The notes below the pieces were generated by a model that worked only from the letters and a program-made list of their open reading frames with translations, did not search any database and was not told the DNA's origin. A program made the translations under genes and the position numbers. A stretch of 64,000 nt of DNA from Tubiluchus corallicola (taxonomy: Eukaryota > Priapulida > Priapulimorpha > Priapulimorphida > Tubiluchidae). This document shows positions 48,901 to 53,169 of this stretch, piece by piece (position 1 is the stretch's first letter; every line of letters starts with the position of its first letter). Location of the stretch: contig JAQGDQ010002377.1 in NCBI GenBank assembly GCA_030141605.1, positions 124,001 through 188,000 on the forward strand, in the 5' to 3' direction.

Positions 48901-50430
48901 TCATTCCCATTAGATGGGGTTGGACAGGGGTCTGCCAATGGCCCACCTCCAAATAACCCGCCTGCTGGTCAGCTCAGGTGACAAGTGCCACGCCTTGATG
49001 TGAACTTCCTGCCAGGTTTTTCTAGGCTGGCCAACAAGTCTCATGCCTTCAACTTGAAGTTGAGTGTGAGCTTATCTATCTATCAACTTCAGCAAATTGA
49101 TCCTCTGCTCTTTGGAGATGACACAACTAACGTAGCCTTGTACTATGTAGAACATCAGCAATGGCCACTTGATCTGCCCTCTTCCACAAGTCAGCACACT
49201 AATCCTGTTTCCTATCTTCACCATACACATCCAGTGTATCATCTGCATTTAATGTGTCTGAAAAATAGATCGTCACTTATTTATAATATTAAAGAATGTT
49301 TACTTGTTGAACTAACATTTCAAGAAATGTAAACTGTAAATGTAAATGCGTGAATATAAAGCAATCTTTCTTTTATTTTTTAGGTTGAAATTTCTGCAGG
49401 ACTGGATTGACAAAGGACCACCAATTGTTTTTTGGTTATCTGGTTTCTATTTTACACAATCTTTCCTTACAGGTAAAAAGAATTTTCATAGATTACAGGT
49501 AACTGTAAAAGTCAATGAAGTTACATACTTCTATGCAATACAAGGGTGAGTAAGAAACTCATTAGTATGTTGTTCTAAATTAATGAATTTTGCAATTGTT
49601 TTATTTAATTGCAGGGGCTCTTCAGAATTACTCTAGGAAATACGCAATTCCAATAGACCAGGTTGGGTTTGAGTTTGAAGTGACATCGGAGGATGCTAAT
49701 ATGCACGAAAGACCTGAAGATGGTGTTTATATTAAGGTAGCAATGTTGGAATACATCGTGGCTGGGTTATAGATGTTAAGCACATATTTCAAGTTACCAT
49801 TACATGTTTATTGTTTGAGCACAAAGTACTTACAAGTTTATGAACTTGGCTGGTTGGATAAGTTCCCCAACTTTTCTGTTTCATTGCTGAAAATACTTAT
49901 TTTTGTATCATGTGTTTACCAGAAAGCTTGGCCAATTATCTGTAATTTATGAAGTGTATCTTGTTTTTGAAACTCCAGAACTTCTGCCTTACTAAATAGA
50001 AAAAAAATGCCTTCCTTAAGTTTGATAGTGCACAGCCAGACATTATTTTGCACGTCACAAGCCACTTCGCTTGATCTGAATCATGCTTGCCTCTGTACAA
50101 GCTATTATTTAAGTACTAATCTAATTTTTCCAGGGTCTGTTTTTAGAAGGTGCCCGGTGGTCGCAAACTGCTAAACAAATTGAAGAGTCACTTCCAAAAA
50201 TTATTTATGATTGTATGCCTGTCATATGGCTGCGACCGAAAAAGTATGTTGATATGCTGAGAAAAAGGACATATGCCTGTCCTGTTTACAAGACCAGTGC
50301 CCGTCGAGGTGTACTGTCCACTACTGGCCATTCAACAAACTACGTCCTGACTATCGAGTTACCTAGTGACAAACCTGAGAAACACTGGATTAACAGAGGT
50401 GTTGCAGCGTTGTGCCAACTCGATGATTAA
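23..50430 (+). CDS. DNAH7: Axonemal dynein heavy chain, DNAH7-type (3' 45 exons, 5'-partial)
   Basis: Motor subunit of a single-headed inner dynein arm, which drives ciliary and flagellar bending by ATP hydrolysis. Exons join as 23-275, 2433-2563, 3697-3828, 4579-4848, 5846-6001, 7601-7723, 8292-8452, 9363-9443, 10713-10833, 12201-12263, 12862-13047, 13976-14202, 16329-16550, 17160-17287, 18548-18672, 19062-19247, 20091-20258, 20869-21002, 21448-21610, 22411-22533, 22980-23147, 23801-24018, 24792-24999, 26515-26635, 26873-27012, 27670-27871, 28340-28542, 28834-28938, 29227-29412, 29553-29633, 30684-30845, 33119-33279, 35891-36048, 36337-36491, 37717-37923, 39676-39792, 41458-41661, 43324-43461, 44671-44834, 45518-45671, 47096-47354, 48349-48484, 49384-49472, 49615-49736, 50134-50430. 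All 44 introns are GT-AG and the frame stays open for 2435 residues. Vertebrate DNAH7 is about 4000 residues, so the tail, linker and AAA1 lie upstream. DNAH7 is chosen over DNAH3/DNAH12 from remembered similarity (e.g. [21 protein letters not shown]); a tree was not run. Confidence 0.95.
377..556. repeat. Dispersed repeat A, copy 1 (dynein intron 1)
   Basis: Shares an ordered series of blocks with 54785-54978: CCATGTTTTT, TATGGCTAACT, a TTAT-rich segment, a GCTAAA block and a final CATATTAA followed by a CGA/CGAC motif. The two copies are diverged with small gaps. No coding potential is recognised and the class is unknown. Confidence 0.6.
578..1565. mobile_element. Non-autonomous pogo/Tigger-like inverted-repeat element in dynein intron 1
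   Basis: The left end (578 on) reads CAGTAGTCACCGCTTAATAG and the right end (back from 1565) reads, in reverse complement, CAGTAGTCGCTGCTTAATAG. The match continues to about 25 bases with two mismatches. Both ends abut TA-rich flanks, as expected for TA target duplication. The CAGTNGTC...CGCTTAAT style resembles pogo/Tigger termini (from memory). At 988 bp and without a recognisable transposase, it looks like a deletion derivative. The short frame at 1015-1212 has no recognised similarity. Confidence 0.75.
1566..1640. repeat. (TA)n microsatellite
   Basis: A long TA dinucleotide run, interrupted by ACTACTG and TAGTATATATAG steps, directly follows the right end of the inverted-repeat element. 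A shorter TA run (562-577) precedes the left end. Confidence 0.9.
1641..2432. other. Rest of dynein intron 1, nothing recognised
   Basis: AT-rich intron sequence up to the TTTTTGCAG acceptor of exon 2. No repeat copy, coding segment or structured RNA was recognised. Confidence 0.6.
2762..2880. repeat. Dispersed repeat B, copy 1 (dynein intron 2)
   Basis: GATGATGATCATAAAAAG, the AAGTGAACC block, AACGCATTTGT and GCCCATG..ATTGTAATA recur in the same order at 12380-12480. Copy 1 has roughly 20 extra bases after GTGAACC. A short inverted match to the AAAGGTTAAGTGAACC core occurs at about 3042-3060. SINE- or MITE-like size; class unknown. Confidence 0.7.
4579..7723 (+). CDS. DNAH7: Dynein exons 4-6: AAA2 to AAA3 region
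   Basis: Exons 4579-4848, 5846-6001 and 7601-7723 (fragment residues 173-355) encode the C-terminal small domain of AAA2 and the run into AAA3. Recognisable blocks are [10 protein letters not shown], the [15 protein letters not shown] segment shared by inner-arm heavy chains, and [11 protein letters not shown]. All three exons start and end on codon boundaries (270, 156 and 123 bases). The intron before exon 5 contains a foldback element. The intron 6002-7600 is AT-rich; I see no recognisable unit in it. Confidence 0.93.
5379..5742. mobile_element. Foldback (self-complementary) element, copy 1, dynein intron 4
   Basis: The stretch is packed with ACAATATTGT-like palindromes. Its outer ends are long imperfect inverted repeats: AATGTGGACTTGCC near 5435 matches the reverse complement of the GGAAGTCCACATT block near 5670, and GCAAATATTGGGAC matches the reverse complement of the CTCAATATTTGC block. 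The whole unit could fold into one long hairpin. A relative lies at 27250-27520. It resembles a foldback-type MITE; superfamily not assigned. Confidence 0.75.
6002..7600. other. Dynein intron 5, nothing recognised
   Basis: AT-rich, about 1.6 kb. I see no clear repeat copy, coding remnant or RNA gene. Short open frames on the minus strand (6551-6751, 7241-7429) have no recognisable motif. Confidence 0.55.
8292..13047 (+). CDS. DNAH7: Dynein exons 7-11: AAA3 module
   Basis: Exons 8292-8452, 9363-9443, 10713-10833, 12201-12263 and 12862-13047 (fragment residues 356-559). The AAA3 Walker A is GPTGTGKS at residues 388-395. The Walker B VFVDD is at about 452-456, followed by [20 protein letters not shown]. 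The sensor region [10 protein letters not shown] is in exon 11. All catalytic-type residues are present, so AAA3 should bind nucleotide and could gate motor activity as in other dyneins. Exon 10 is only 63 bases. Exon 7 begins directly with GTAAGT after a CAG acceptor (see findings). The Lys codon at the exon 7/8 junction and the Arg codon at the 8/9 junction are split. Confidence 0.95.
8535..8929. mobile_element. hAT-like non-autonomous element (dynein intron 7)
   Basis: The left end reads CATGCCGGATTAAGGC; the right end in reverse complement contains GACCGGATTTTG. Both are followed inward by a GGGCT(G/A)CAG block. Candidate 8-bp flanks are ATAAAGTC (8527-8534) and ATAAAGTA (8930-8937), 7 of 8 identical. 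The two termini are offset by a few bases, so exact borders are uncertain. No transposase seen. Confidence 0.5.
9600..9985. mobile_element. hAT-like non-autonomous element, family B copy 1 (dynein intron 8)
   Basis: Flanked by a perfect 8-bp direct repeat TTGCAATC (9592-9599 and 9986-9993), the target-duplication length of hAT transposons. The ends resemble CAGG-C-GGATTA hAT termini. Internally it shares GGTTGCAGCCTAGGGCC, TTTTGCATTGCTGAATAA and CCATCTGAGG blocks with the reverse complement of 42195-42506. It includes a G homopolymer (9657-9667). Confidence 0.85.
10922..11572 (+). pseudogene. hAT family A copy with transposase C-terminal remnant (dynein intron 9)
   Basis: The start (GGCTGTCAATGCATGGGCA) and the 11405-11570 region match the reverse complement of the short element at 14452-14849. 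Between them, about 11108-11305 translates in pieces to [17 protein letters not shown], then [18 protein letters not shown] and [13 protein letters not shown]. This looks like the hAT C-terminal dimerisation region (ZMYM/ZBED-type transposases), broken by stop codons and a frame change. It is a dead, partial copy; exact borders and target duplication were not found. Confidence 0.7.
11573..12200. other. Remainder of dynein intron 9, nothing recognised
   Basis: AT-rich sequence up to the GTGCATTTAG acceptor. The minus-strand frame 11551-11769 overlaps the hAT copy end and has no recognisable motif. Confidence 0.5.
12380..12480. repeat. Dispersed repeat B, copy 2 (dynein intron 10)
   Basis: Matches 2762-2880 in order: GATGATGATCATAAAAAGGT, GTGAACC, CAACGCATTTGTGTACACTTG, GCCCATGTTATTGTAATA. 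Same orientation as copy 1. Confidence 0.7.
13048..13975. other. Dynein intron 11, nothing recognised
   Basis: AT-rich, about 0.9 kb. Several short open frames on both strands (e.g. 13221-13496 minus, 13691-13924 plus) overlap each other and show no recognisable motif. Confidence 0.5.
13976..17287 (+). CDS. DNAH7: Dynein exons 12-14: AAA3 small domain to AAA4
   Basis: Exons 13976-14202, 16329-16550 and 17160-17287 (fragment residues 560-751) encode the helical part of AAA3 and the approach to AAA4. Landmarks are [32 protein letters not shown] and [14 protein letters not shown]. For exon 13 I chose the donor GTATGT at 16551 rather than GTAATT at 16556. It restores the family sequence MEQYLDDYN across the junction, with the Gln codon split CA|G; the downstream donor would insert two residues. 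The intron 14203-16328 contains a hAT-type element at 14452-14849. Confidence 0.93.
14452..14849 (-). mobile_element. Short hAT-like element, family A (dynein intron 12)
   Basis: Ends CAGAGCCGTCTCAAC and, in reverse complement from the right, AAAGGCCATCTTAAT match at 10 of 15 positions. Flanks TTTATAAA (14444-14451) and TTTATGAA (14850-14857) agree at 7 of 8, consistent with an aged hAT duplication. Read on the minus strand it matches the outer parts of 10922-11572 and the tail of 52120-52500 (CAGCATGTTTTTTAATGTT, GCTTTGCTTGG). This suggests a deletion derivative of that family. Confidence 0.65.
14858..16328. other. Rest of dynein intron 12, nothing recognised
   Basis: AT-rich. Around 15548-15580 there is a short cluster of ATCCTATAG-type palindromic motifs. 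No longer repeat or coding remnant recognised. Confidence 0.5.
17786..18030. repeat. 57-bp minisatellite (dynein intron 14)
   Basis: The landmark CAATCTGTTAACT recurs at 17790, 17847, 17904 and 17961, an exact 57-base period over four units, then decays by about 18030. Each unit also contains a CCGTC/CCATCCTGGTTGGG block and ATCTCACAGTGT. Because 57 is a multiple of three, the array gives spurious open frames (17824-18048, 17862-18098). Confidence 0.92.
18548..21002 (+). CDS. DNAH7: Dynein exons 15-18: AAA4 module
   Basis: Exons 18548-18672, 19062-19247, 20091-20258 and 20869-21002 (fragment residues 752-955). The AAA4 P-loop reads GVGGSGRHS at 752-760. Arg replaces the usual P-loop Lys, as I recall for axonemal dynein AAA4 sites generally, so this is not a lesion of this copy. 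Later landmarks are [14 protein letters not shown] (Walker B region), [32 protein letters not shown] and CTIDWFQ. All four exons splice in frame. The intron before exon 17 (19248-20090) has no recognisable unit. Confidence 0.94.
19248..20090. other. Dynein intron 16, nothing recognised
   Basis: AT-rich intron. No repeat relative within the window and no coding motif seen. Confidence 0.5.
21448..23147 (+). CDS. DNAH7: Dynein exons 19-21: stalk coiled coil 1
   Basis: Exons 21448-21610, 22411-22533 and 22980-23147 (fragment residues 956-1107) encode the ascending helix of the stalk, starting with [20 protein letters not shown]. The heptad-rich stretch that follows includes an Ala/Glu-rich run in exon 21 ([15 protein letters not shown]) and ends with [13 protein letters not shown], the entry to the microtubule-binding tip. 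The donor of exon 19 is GTTCGT, weaker than most in this gene. The intron between exons 19 and 20 contains the 236-bp CT microsatellite. Confidence 0.94.
21783..22018. repeat. (CT)n microsatellite, 236 bp (dynein intron 19)
   Basis: Near-perfect CT dinucleotide tract in two long blocks. Each block ends with the same variant segment TTTCTCTCCCTCTTCCTCTC, suggesting an internal duplication of the block. It lies 170 bases after the exon 19 donor, on the coding strand as a polypyrimidine tract. Long open frames on both strands here (Ser/Leu and Arg/Glu repeats) are artefacts. Confidence 0.97.
23801..24999 (+). CDS. DNAH7: Dynein exons 22-23: microtubule-binding domain
   Basis: Exons 23801-24018 and 24792-24999 (fragment residues 1108-1249) encode the globular stalk tip that contacts tubulin, then re-enter the descending stalk helix. 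Landmarks are [53 protein letters not shown] and, in exon 23, [17 protein letters not shown]. The Lys codon is split AA|G over the intron. The donor of exon 23 is GTTTGG, a weak match to consensus. The intron between the two exons carries a telomere-like tract. Confidence 0.94.
24195..24243. repeat. Degenerate telomere-like CCCTAA tract (dynein intron 22)
   Basis: Contains AACCCTAACCCTAACC followed by diverged units (GTAATCC, AAACTCTAACCC, AAACCCTAATCCTAAT). This is a short interstitial tract of the TTAGGG/CCCTAA animal telomere repeat, here in the C-rich orientation on the + strand. Confidence 0.75.
24300..24620. repeat. Possible mobile-element remnant downstream of the telomere-like tract
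   Basis: Sequence such as GACCGGAAGTAGTGATGAC, CACCTGCTGTGCAAATTTGG and GAACAGACAGAAATTCC has the look of the 3' non-coding part of a non-LTR retrotransposon. It has no second copy in this window, so the assignment rests on impression only. Confidence 0.3.
25040..26514. other. Dynein intron 23 with unexplained 137-codon antisense frame
   Basis: AT-rich, but the minus strand carries an ATG-started open frame of 137 codons (25170-25583), long for this composition. The product is hydrophobic toward its C-terminus ([16 protein letters not shown]). I recognise no domain. It could be a decayed transposon frame or chance. Confidence 0.35.
26515..27012 (+). CDS. DNAH7: Dynein exons 24-25: stalk coiled coil 2 and exit to AAA5
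   Basis: Exons 26515-26635 and 26873-27012 (fragment residues 1250-1336) encode the descending stalk helix ([31 protein letters not shown]) and the conserved exit motif [35 protein letters not shown] then leads into AAA5. The Gly codon after KII is not present as such: the codon is split G|AT and reads Asp. Intron 25000-26514 contains an unexplained 137-codon antisense open frame. Confidence 0.94.
27250..27520. mobile_element. Foldback element, copy 2 (dynein intron 25)
   Basis: Shares AATATTGTCACCATGTTGG, TTGGTGCAA(T/C), GGCAAATCTACATTTCC and CATATTTGCAAAAATCTTGTGACAACATT blocks with the 5379-5742 copy. Its ends are again inversely complementary. It is more diverged and shorter. Borders are approximate. 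Confidence 0.6.
27670..30845 (+). CDS. DNAH7: Dynein exons 26-31: AAA5 module
   Basis: Exons 27670-27871, 28340-28542, 28834-28938, 29227-29412, 29553-29633 and 30684-30845 (fragment residues 1337-1649). Blocks visible in order are [94 protein letters not shown] and [19 protein letters not shown]5 has no canonical P-loop in dyneins, and none is seen here. The exon 26 donor GTTACG is unusual but is required to join DPQ-GQANKW. The intron 27013-27669 contains a foldback-element copy. Confidence 0.94.
31852..32660. mobile_element. Inverted-repeat element with TTTGGGCAC-type ends (dynein intron 31)
   Basis: The left end repeats GGGCAC four times (GGGCACGTGACATTTGGGCAC, then GGGACAATTGGGCAC and GACATTTGGGCACCAG, 31854-31909). 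The right end, in reverse complement, gives GGGAAAATTGGGTACAG and CCATTTGGGCACCAG (32601-32633). The two ends thus form imperfect inverted repeats of at least 34 bases enclosing about 0.7 kb. The interior contains a 122-codon frame (32373-32741) without a recognised domain. Superfamily not assigned. Confidence 0.6.
33119..39792 (+). CDS. DNAH7: Dynein exons 32-36: AAA6 module
   Basis: Exons 33119-33279, 35891-36048, 36337-36491, 37717-37923 and 39676-39792 (fragment residues 1650-1915). Exon 33 was found by frame and family match: it encodes [19 protein letters not shown] and WSEIVRAS. Its acceptor is CGAG at 35887-35890; the next AG, two bases downstream, would give an immediate stop. Exons 34-36 carry [48 protein letters not shown] and [12 protein letters not shown]6 is structural and has no P-loop. 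The intron 33280-35890 (2.6 kb) holds a complete hAT-like element and a LINE tail. Confidence 0.92.
33651..34564. mobile_element. hAT-like non-autonomous element, 914 bp (dynein intron 32)
   Basis: Ends CAGGGGCGTTGTGCA and, in reverse complement, CAGTGGTGTCGTGCT. Flanks GTTATGTT (33643-33650) and GTTACGTT (34565-34572) agree at 7 of 8, as for a hAT duplication. Both subterminal regions carry an AAAATT followed by a G homopolymer (33676-33692; 34527-34540), mirrored in the inverse-complement sense only in part. A 32-base direct duplication (34044-34107, AAAC(C/T)GACTCTCTGGTA) lies inside. No transposase frame. Confidence 0.75.
34737..34925 (+). repeat. LINE 3' end, copy 2 (L2/CR1/Rex1-like tail; dynein intron 32)
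   Basis: Matches 42965-43125 in order: AAGCAGTATT, GTGGTGAATGTTTTG, TTTTTATGATTTATAG, GTCTAATT, TAAATATTT and GAAAGAGCAC(A/T)TTA(T/G)AAATAA. It ends in an ATT microsatellite (TATTATTATTATTTATTATTAT), which is typical of L2-like 3' tails. Confidence 0.7.
35101..35520. repeat. GC-richer block, probable repeat fragment (dynein intron 32)
   Basis: This stretch is clearly less AT-rich than the surrounding intron. It contains text such as CATTCATCCGATGGCAAGAG and a 78-codon frame on each strand (35154-35390 plus, 35225-35461 minus). It looks like inserted repeat DNA, but there is no second copy in the window and no recognised motif. Confidence 0.3.
36492..37211. other. First part of dynein intron 34, nothing recognised
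   Basis: AT-rich intron leading into the minisatellite. No repeat copy or coding remnant recognised. Confidence 0.5.
37212..37580. repeat. About 70-bp minisatellite, five units (dynein intron 34)
   Basis: The landmark (C)TGTAATCAGTAGCTAAC recurs near 37212, 37281, 37354, 37425 and 37494, spacing 69-73 bases. Each unit also contains a CCCAGCAGTCTAGA(C)TCTAGA block and ATCAGC(T/A)GATAAA. Units differ by small indels and substitutions, so the array is old. Confidence 0.88.
37924..39675. other. Dynein intron 35, nothing classified
   Basis: AT-rich, 1.75 kb. A short direct-repeat patch of CCAAATGTC(C/T) and TGTGTCCAAATGTC units occurs at about 38596-38645. No coding remnant recognised. Confidence 0.5.
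39793..41457. other. Dynein intron 36, small direct repeats only
   Basis: AT-rich. Segments of the form TTGTTATAGCA(A/G)GAACG recur at about 41327 and 41397, with a related TTGTTATAGCAAAAA at 40713. A CAGTCAAAGTCCGTGCC start at 40628 resembles a mariner/Tigger-type end. Possible decayed DNA transposon; borders not resolved. Confidence 0.35.
41458..44834 (+). CDS. DNAH7: Dynein exons 37-39: AAA6 to C-terminal domain
   Basis: Exons 41458-41661, 43324-43461 and 44671-44834 (fragment residues 1916-2083). Landmarks are [90 protein letters not shown] and LLSLLSIFY, among the most conserved stretches of dynein heavy chains. Introns 39793-41457 and 41662-43323 are rich in small repeats. Confidence 0.95.
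41724..41909. mobile_element. Short TA-flanked MITE (dynein intron 37)
   Basis: Left end TAGTCAAACCTTGTTATAAG; right end in reverse complement TAGTCAATCTCCTTATATCG. TA dinucleotides lie on both sides (41722-41723, 41910-41911). At 186 bp with degenerate inverted repeats it fits a Tc1/mariner-pogo type MITE. Confidence 0.55.
42195..42506. mobile_element. hAT-like non-autonomous element, family B copy 2 (dynein intron 37)
   Basis: Flanked by a perfect 8-bp direct repeat CTTACAAG (42187-42194 and 42507-42514). Ends CAGGGCCAGATTATGACC and, in reverse complement, CAGGGACACATTATCC are typical hAT-style termini. The interior matches the reverse complement of 9600-9985, so the two family members sit in opposite orientations in the same gene. 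Confidence 0.9.
42690..43130 (+). pseudogene. LINE 3' remnant: end of reverse-transcriptase frame plus tail (dynein intron 37)
   Basis: The 5' part translates to [10 protein letters not shown] and, after stops and a frame change, [16 protein letters not shown] and [10 protein letters not shown]. These are hallmark C-terminal motifs of L2/CR1/Rex1-type non-LTR retrotransposon ORF2. The 3' part (from about 42965) matches 34737-34925. The copy is truncated and interrupted by stop codons, so it is not functional. Confidence 0.8.
43497..43785. mobile_element. Possible MITE with GTTTAGA ends (dynein intron 38)
   Basis: Left end CCCTGTTTAGACTATCAGGC; right end in reverse complement GAGTGCGTTTAGATTTTTCG, with CTAGACTATCG and GTGTTTAGATTATG repeats inside. 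The GTTTAGACTATC motif in inverted orientation suggests a small DNA element. Target duplication was not resolved. Confidence 0.4.
45328..45418. repeat. (GTA/GTG)n trinucleotide microsatellite (dynein intron 39)
   Basis: Runs of GGTAGTGGTAGTGGTAGTAG and AGCAGTAATAGCAACAGC, an impure trinucleotide array. It produces a spurious Tyr-rich frame on the minus strand. Confidence 0.9.
45518..50430 (+). CDS. DNAH7: Dynein exons 40-45: C-terminal domain and stop
   Basis: Exons 45518-45671, 47096-47354, 48349-48484, 49384-49472, 49615-49736 and 50134-50430 (fragment residues 2084-2435). Landmarks are [87 protein letters not shown] and [20 protein letters not shown]. The protein ends [16 protein letters not shown] followed by TAA at 50428-50430, close to the usual DNAH7-type C-terminus, so the 3' end is intact. 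Confidence 0.95.
46087..46680 (-). repeat. Probable LINE 3' region, minus strand (dynein intron 40)
   Basis: On the minus strand an AATAAA is followed by a (TCTATG)n-type tail (46088-46109 on the + strand as ATAGACATAGACATAG), a typical LINE/SINE 3' terminus. Upstream on that strand are a short direct-repeat patch (GTATAAATGAAAACA units, 46307-46356) and an 87-codon frame without recognised motif (46402-46665). Confidence 0.45.
47817..47868. repeat. (CTA/CTG)n trinucleotide microsatellite (dynein intron 41)
   Basis: CTACTACTACTACTACTG followed by CTGCTGCTGCTG and further CTA units. Short and impure. Confidence 0.9.
48860..49270 (+). repeat. Repeat fragment starting with a CAT/CATCAT tract (dynein intron 42)
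   Basis: TCATCATCATTATCATCATC leads into CATTTAAGTCCATCATTCCC and GGGGTTGGACAGGGGTCTG, then GC-richer sequence with TTCTAGGCTGGCCAACAAG. The layout resembles a widespread invertebrate repeat beginning (CAT)n-TTTAA and including a GGTTGGAC block, as I remember it from molluscs and other phyla. No second copy in this window. Confidence 0.4.
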
Positions 50431-50571
50431 TGCATTTACAACTGTAGGAATTTTTAATGAAATTAACTGATATTTAGCTTAGCTTAATGAATGAGTTTGC
50501 TGAAACTTGTAGAATATTATATTTTTATCTTATTGCCTGGTAAAATCTCAGTAAGATTTCTGTCCATATGT

Positions 50572-50577
50572 AATAAA
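50572..50577 (+). terminator. Candidate poly(A) signal of the dynein gene
   Basis: AATAAA lies about 140 bases after the dynein stop codon in AT-rich sequence, a normal distance for a metazoan 3' UTR. Other AATAAA hexamers occur further on in this AT-rich DNA, so the choice is by proximity only. Confidence 0.5.
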
Positions 50578-51540
50578 AGACCATAATTTGTATGCATACT
50601 GTTTGAAATAGTTTTTCAAATATAACAGTTATTGTAATACATGTTAAAAATGTTTGTACTTTTTTATGTTTGTTTTAAAATCAGCATTTAGCAAGATAAG
50701 TTGGGCACAGTAGATGACAACCCTAAAAGGGTCCGTAGCATTAAATGGCTAATAACCGCTATTACACAAATACATACATTCTTTGCTTGTTAAATTTGCC
50801 GTCTACTCAAACCAACAGTAGAATGGGGTGACAGTCCATTAATTGCTAACATTGTTTCTGTTAATTTTCTGCTGCCGGTATGAGCGTTCGGGATTGGGGC
50901 CATTCTGACCCCTACTCCTGAATCGAGATTTTAAAGCATTTCAAGTAAAAAGCGTTCAAATTTTCTAAACAAACAAAAAATATAATATGTCATTTAACAT
51001 TCATTGTTGGTGAATTAAACAATTTGGTCGTCAATATATTTTCCTGACACTTCAGTTAATTTTTTCACTTGAGGCCTGAATTGATCAATAGTTTTATTGA
51101 AAATACAATCCCAATGTTAATACAGTAAAATTATACATATATACTATGTATTGTCTGTTTTTTATTTTTATGGACCTGGCGGCAATATCAAACAAAGTTT
51201 TTATTTTCTGGACTTCATCGTAAAAATTAGTTCATAAGTGCTAAAATGTTTCTGGGTTTGCCCTGTTGAATTTTATACGTTCAGGGTACAATACAATTTT
51301 ATTGAATAAAAGCTCTCGGCTATCTACCATATTATATAAAAAGGTTTTTACTTTACATTTTCATCCTCGTTATTTGCAATCTTGGCACATCTGATTTCTG
51401 CCTAGGTGTTGCTACCTGACTAATATTTGTGAACAGCAAAATTAATCGGCCCATGGTCACAAATTTAGCCCAGTATGAGTGCATGATTTTGATTTCACAG
51501 GGCTAGGCTTACGGATAAAGCTCAAAAGTACGAATATCCT
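50578..51540. other. Intergenic sequence after the dynein gene
   Basis: AT-rich intergenic DNA between the dynein poly(A) signal and the transposon debris. No gene, RNA or repeat copy recognised. Confidence 0.55.
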
Positions 51541-52090
51541 CGATGATTACAAATGGCACTGCAGTTCTGCTACTGCCTCGTCACATAGTACCTGTGTGGG
51601 CTACAGAGGAATGGCCGGGAAGAGAGAATGATGCTCTTCTGAAGACACTCATTCTTCTGAACATCAGAGCCAAACTAATCCGATCAGCGATATTAAAGGC
51701 TCATACTTGGGGAGAAAGCTCCTGCCCGCGCGGCCCAGTAGAGTGAGACAGGAGTGGATTCTGGTCACCTTCTGTACAGGATGTATAATGCTGGAATCTA
51801 TACATCCAAACATGAGACTGCTGAAACGGAAAGCACCTGGTCAGATATGGAGCAACTGGAGCAATCTTGGGTCTTAACCAAATGTTCGTCACTGTTATCG
51901 TCTAAGGACTGGGTGAGCTAGCTACCCAGTAGCTGAACGCTGTGTGCCTTTGACTGTGTCATCCACTTTTGGGATATGGAGCAGCTGCAAGTGTTCTTAT
52001 ATAGACTTTAACCAAATGATCATCACTTATCAGTGAAGGTTGTCTAGAGGTTTGTTGTAGTGCTGCTCGAGCCCTAAGGGTGACCAAATC
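51541..52090. repeat. Decayed repeat block with internal duplication (intergenic)
   Basis: GC-richer than its flanks. GATATGGAGCA(A/G)CTG followed by a stretch ending TTAACCAAATG(T/A)TC(G/A)TCACT occurs twice (about 51845-51893 and 51972-52028), an internal direct duplication. A 67-codon frame at 51543-51746 has no recognised domain. Probably mobile-element debris. Confidence 0.4.
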
Positions 52091-52119
52091 CGATGCCTGT
52101 GAAAACAAATCAAATGAAA

Positions 52120-52500
52120 ATAAATAACAGAAAATATTACGTAGCACAATGCTTGAACTGGTTTTCAATGTATATTGAAAATGCCATCCTGAAGACCATC
52201 GACTTAAAGCCAGTTATAAAGCAATTCTCTGCAAGCAAATTTTTCACAAATGTTTGTGCTGAACACTTGATTAATAATAAATAATTCATAGTAATTTCAT
52301 ACTGTGCCATCACTACCAATTGTGTACTTACCATTTATATGTTCAAATTTTTGTGTTGTTTAATCCTTGCTGTGCACCATGTTTTTCAATGTTTAAACAC
52401 TGATTTTGTTGGAAGTACCAATACAATAAATATAATCGATGTTTATCGAACATAGGGCCCTGTGCCTTGCTTTGCTTGGAGACCTATTCCTAATAAGCTG
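52120..52500 (+). pseudogene. hAT family A 3' remnant (intergenic)
   Basis: Translates in part to CLNWFS, then NAILKTIDLKPVIKQFS, the same hAT transposase C-terminal motif found at 11230-11300. It is followed by non-coding tail blocks (CACCATGTTTTTCAATGTTT, GATTTTGTTGGAAGTACCAA) and a terminal GCCTTGCTTTGCTTGG-type segment shared with 14452-14849 in reverse complement. The 5' part of the transposase is absent. Confidence 0.75.
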
Positions 52501-52599
52501 ATCAGAAATTGTTCAATAATCACAACCCATAATCACTGTTCGTTCACCGATCGGTTCAGCCCAACACTAATACTGATTGATTAATGATGAAATAAAATT

Positions 52600-52975
52600 C
52601 ACTACCTCATAGTTGGAAGTTAGCCAACGTAACACTTATTTTTAAGAAAGGCCTGTGTAGTGATCCTGGTAATTATTGGCCTATTTCTTTAACTTCATTA
52701 GTATGTAAAGTCATGAGATCTATTTTGCGGAGTTATATCATTGTTCATTTTGAAAAGAATATTATTTGACTCCTAACATGGATTCACTAAAGGCCATTCT
52801 TGCTTGACCAATCCAATAAGTTTTTTCGGTGATATCACTTCTATGCTTGATCAAGGAAGTCCTGTTGATGTCGTTTATTTTGATTTTGCCATGGCTTTGC
52901 TCATCGAAGACTGCTTAGAAAGATTAAAGCCCATAGTGTTTCTGGAGTTACGGGTTTCTGAGTGTACTCGCTTAA
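52600..52975 (+). pseudogene. Non-LTR retrotransposon reverse-transcriptase fragment (intergenic)
   Basis: WKLANVTLIFKKG, DPGNYWPISLTS and, in another frame, ITSMLDQGSPVDVVYFDFA are recognisable reverse-transcriptase core motifs of LINE (Jockey/CR1-like) elements. The second conserved block sits in a different frame and stops intervene, so this is a dead fragment of roughly 125 codons. It lies about 0.8 kb upstream of the CBP-like start codon. Confidence 0.85.
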
Positions 52976-53169
52976 CCCCTAATCACGACAGTATAACAGC
53001 AGTGTATTAATTGGTTCTGAGTAAACTGGAAAAATGATTTTCTATAGATGCACCATATCAAATAGTGCTTTTGTAGGACATAAAAATTTTTAGTTCCAAT
53101 GTACTTTGGAGCAGTAAATTTAGAACAAGAGATTTCGATAAAAGATATGTAATAGTTCTCTATTTTTGA

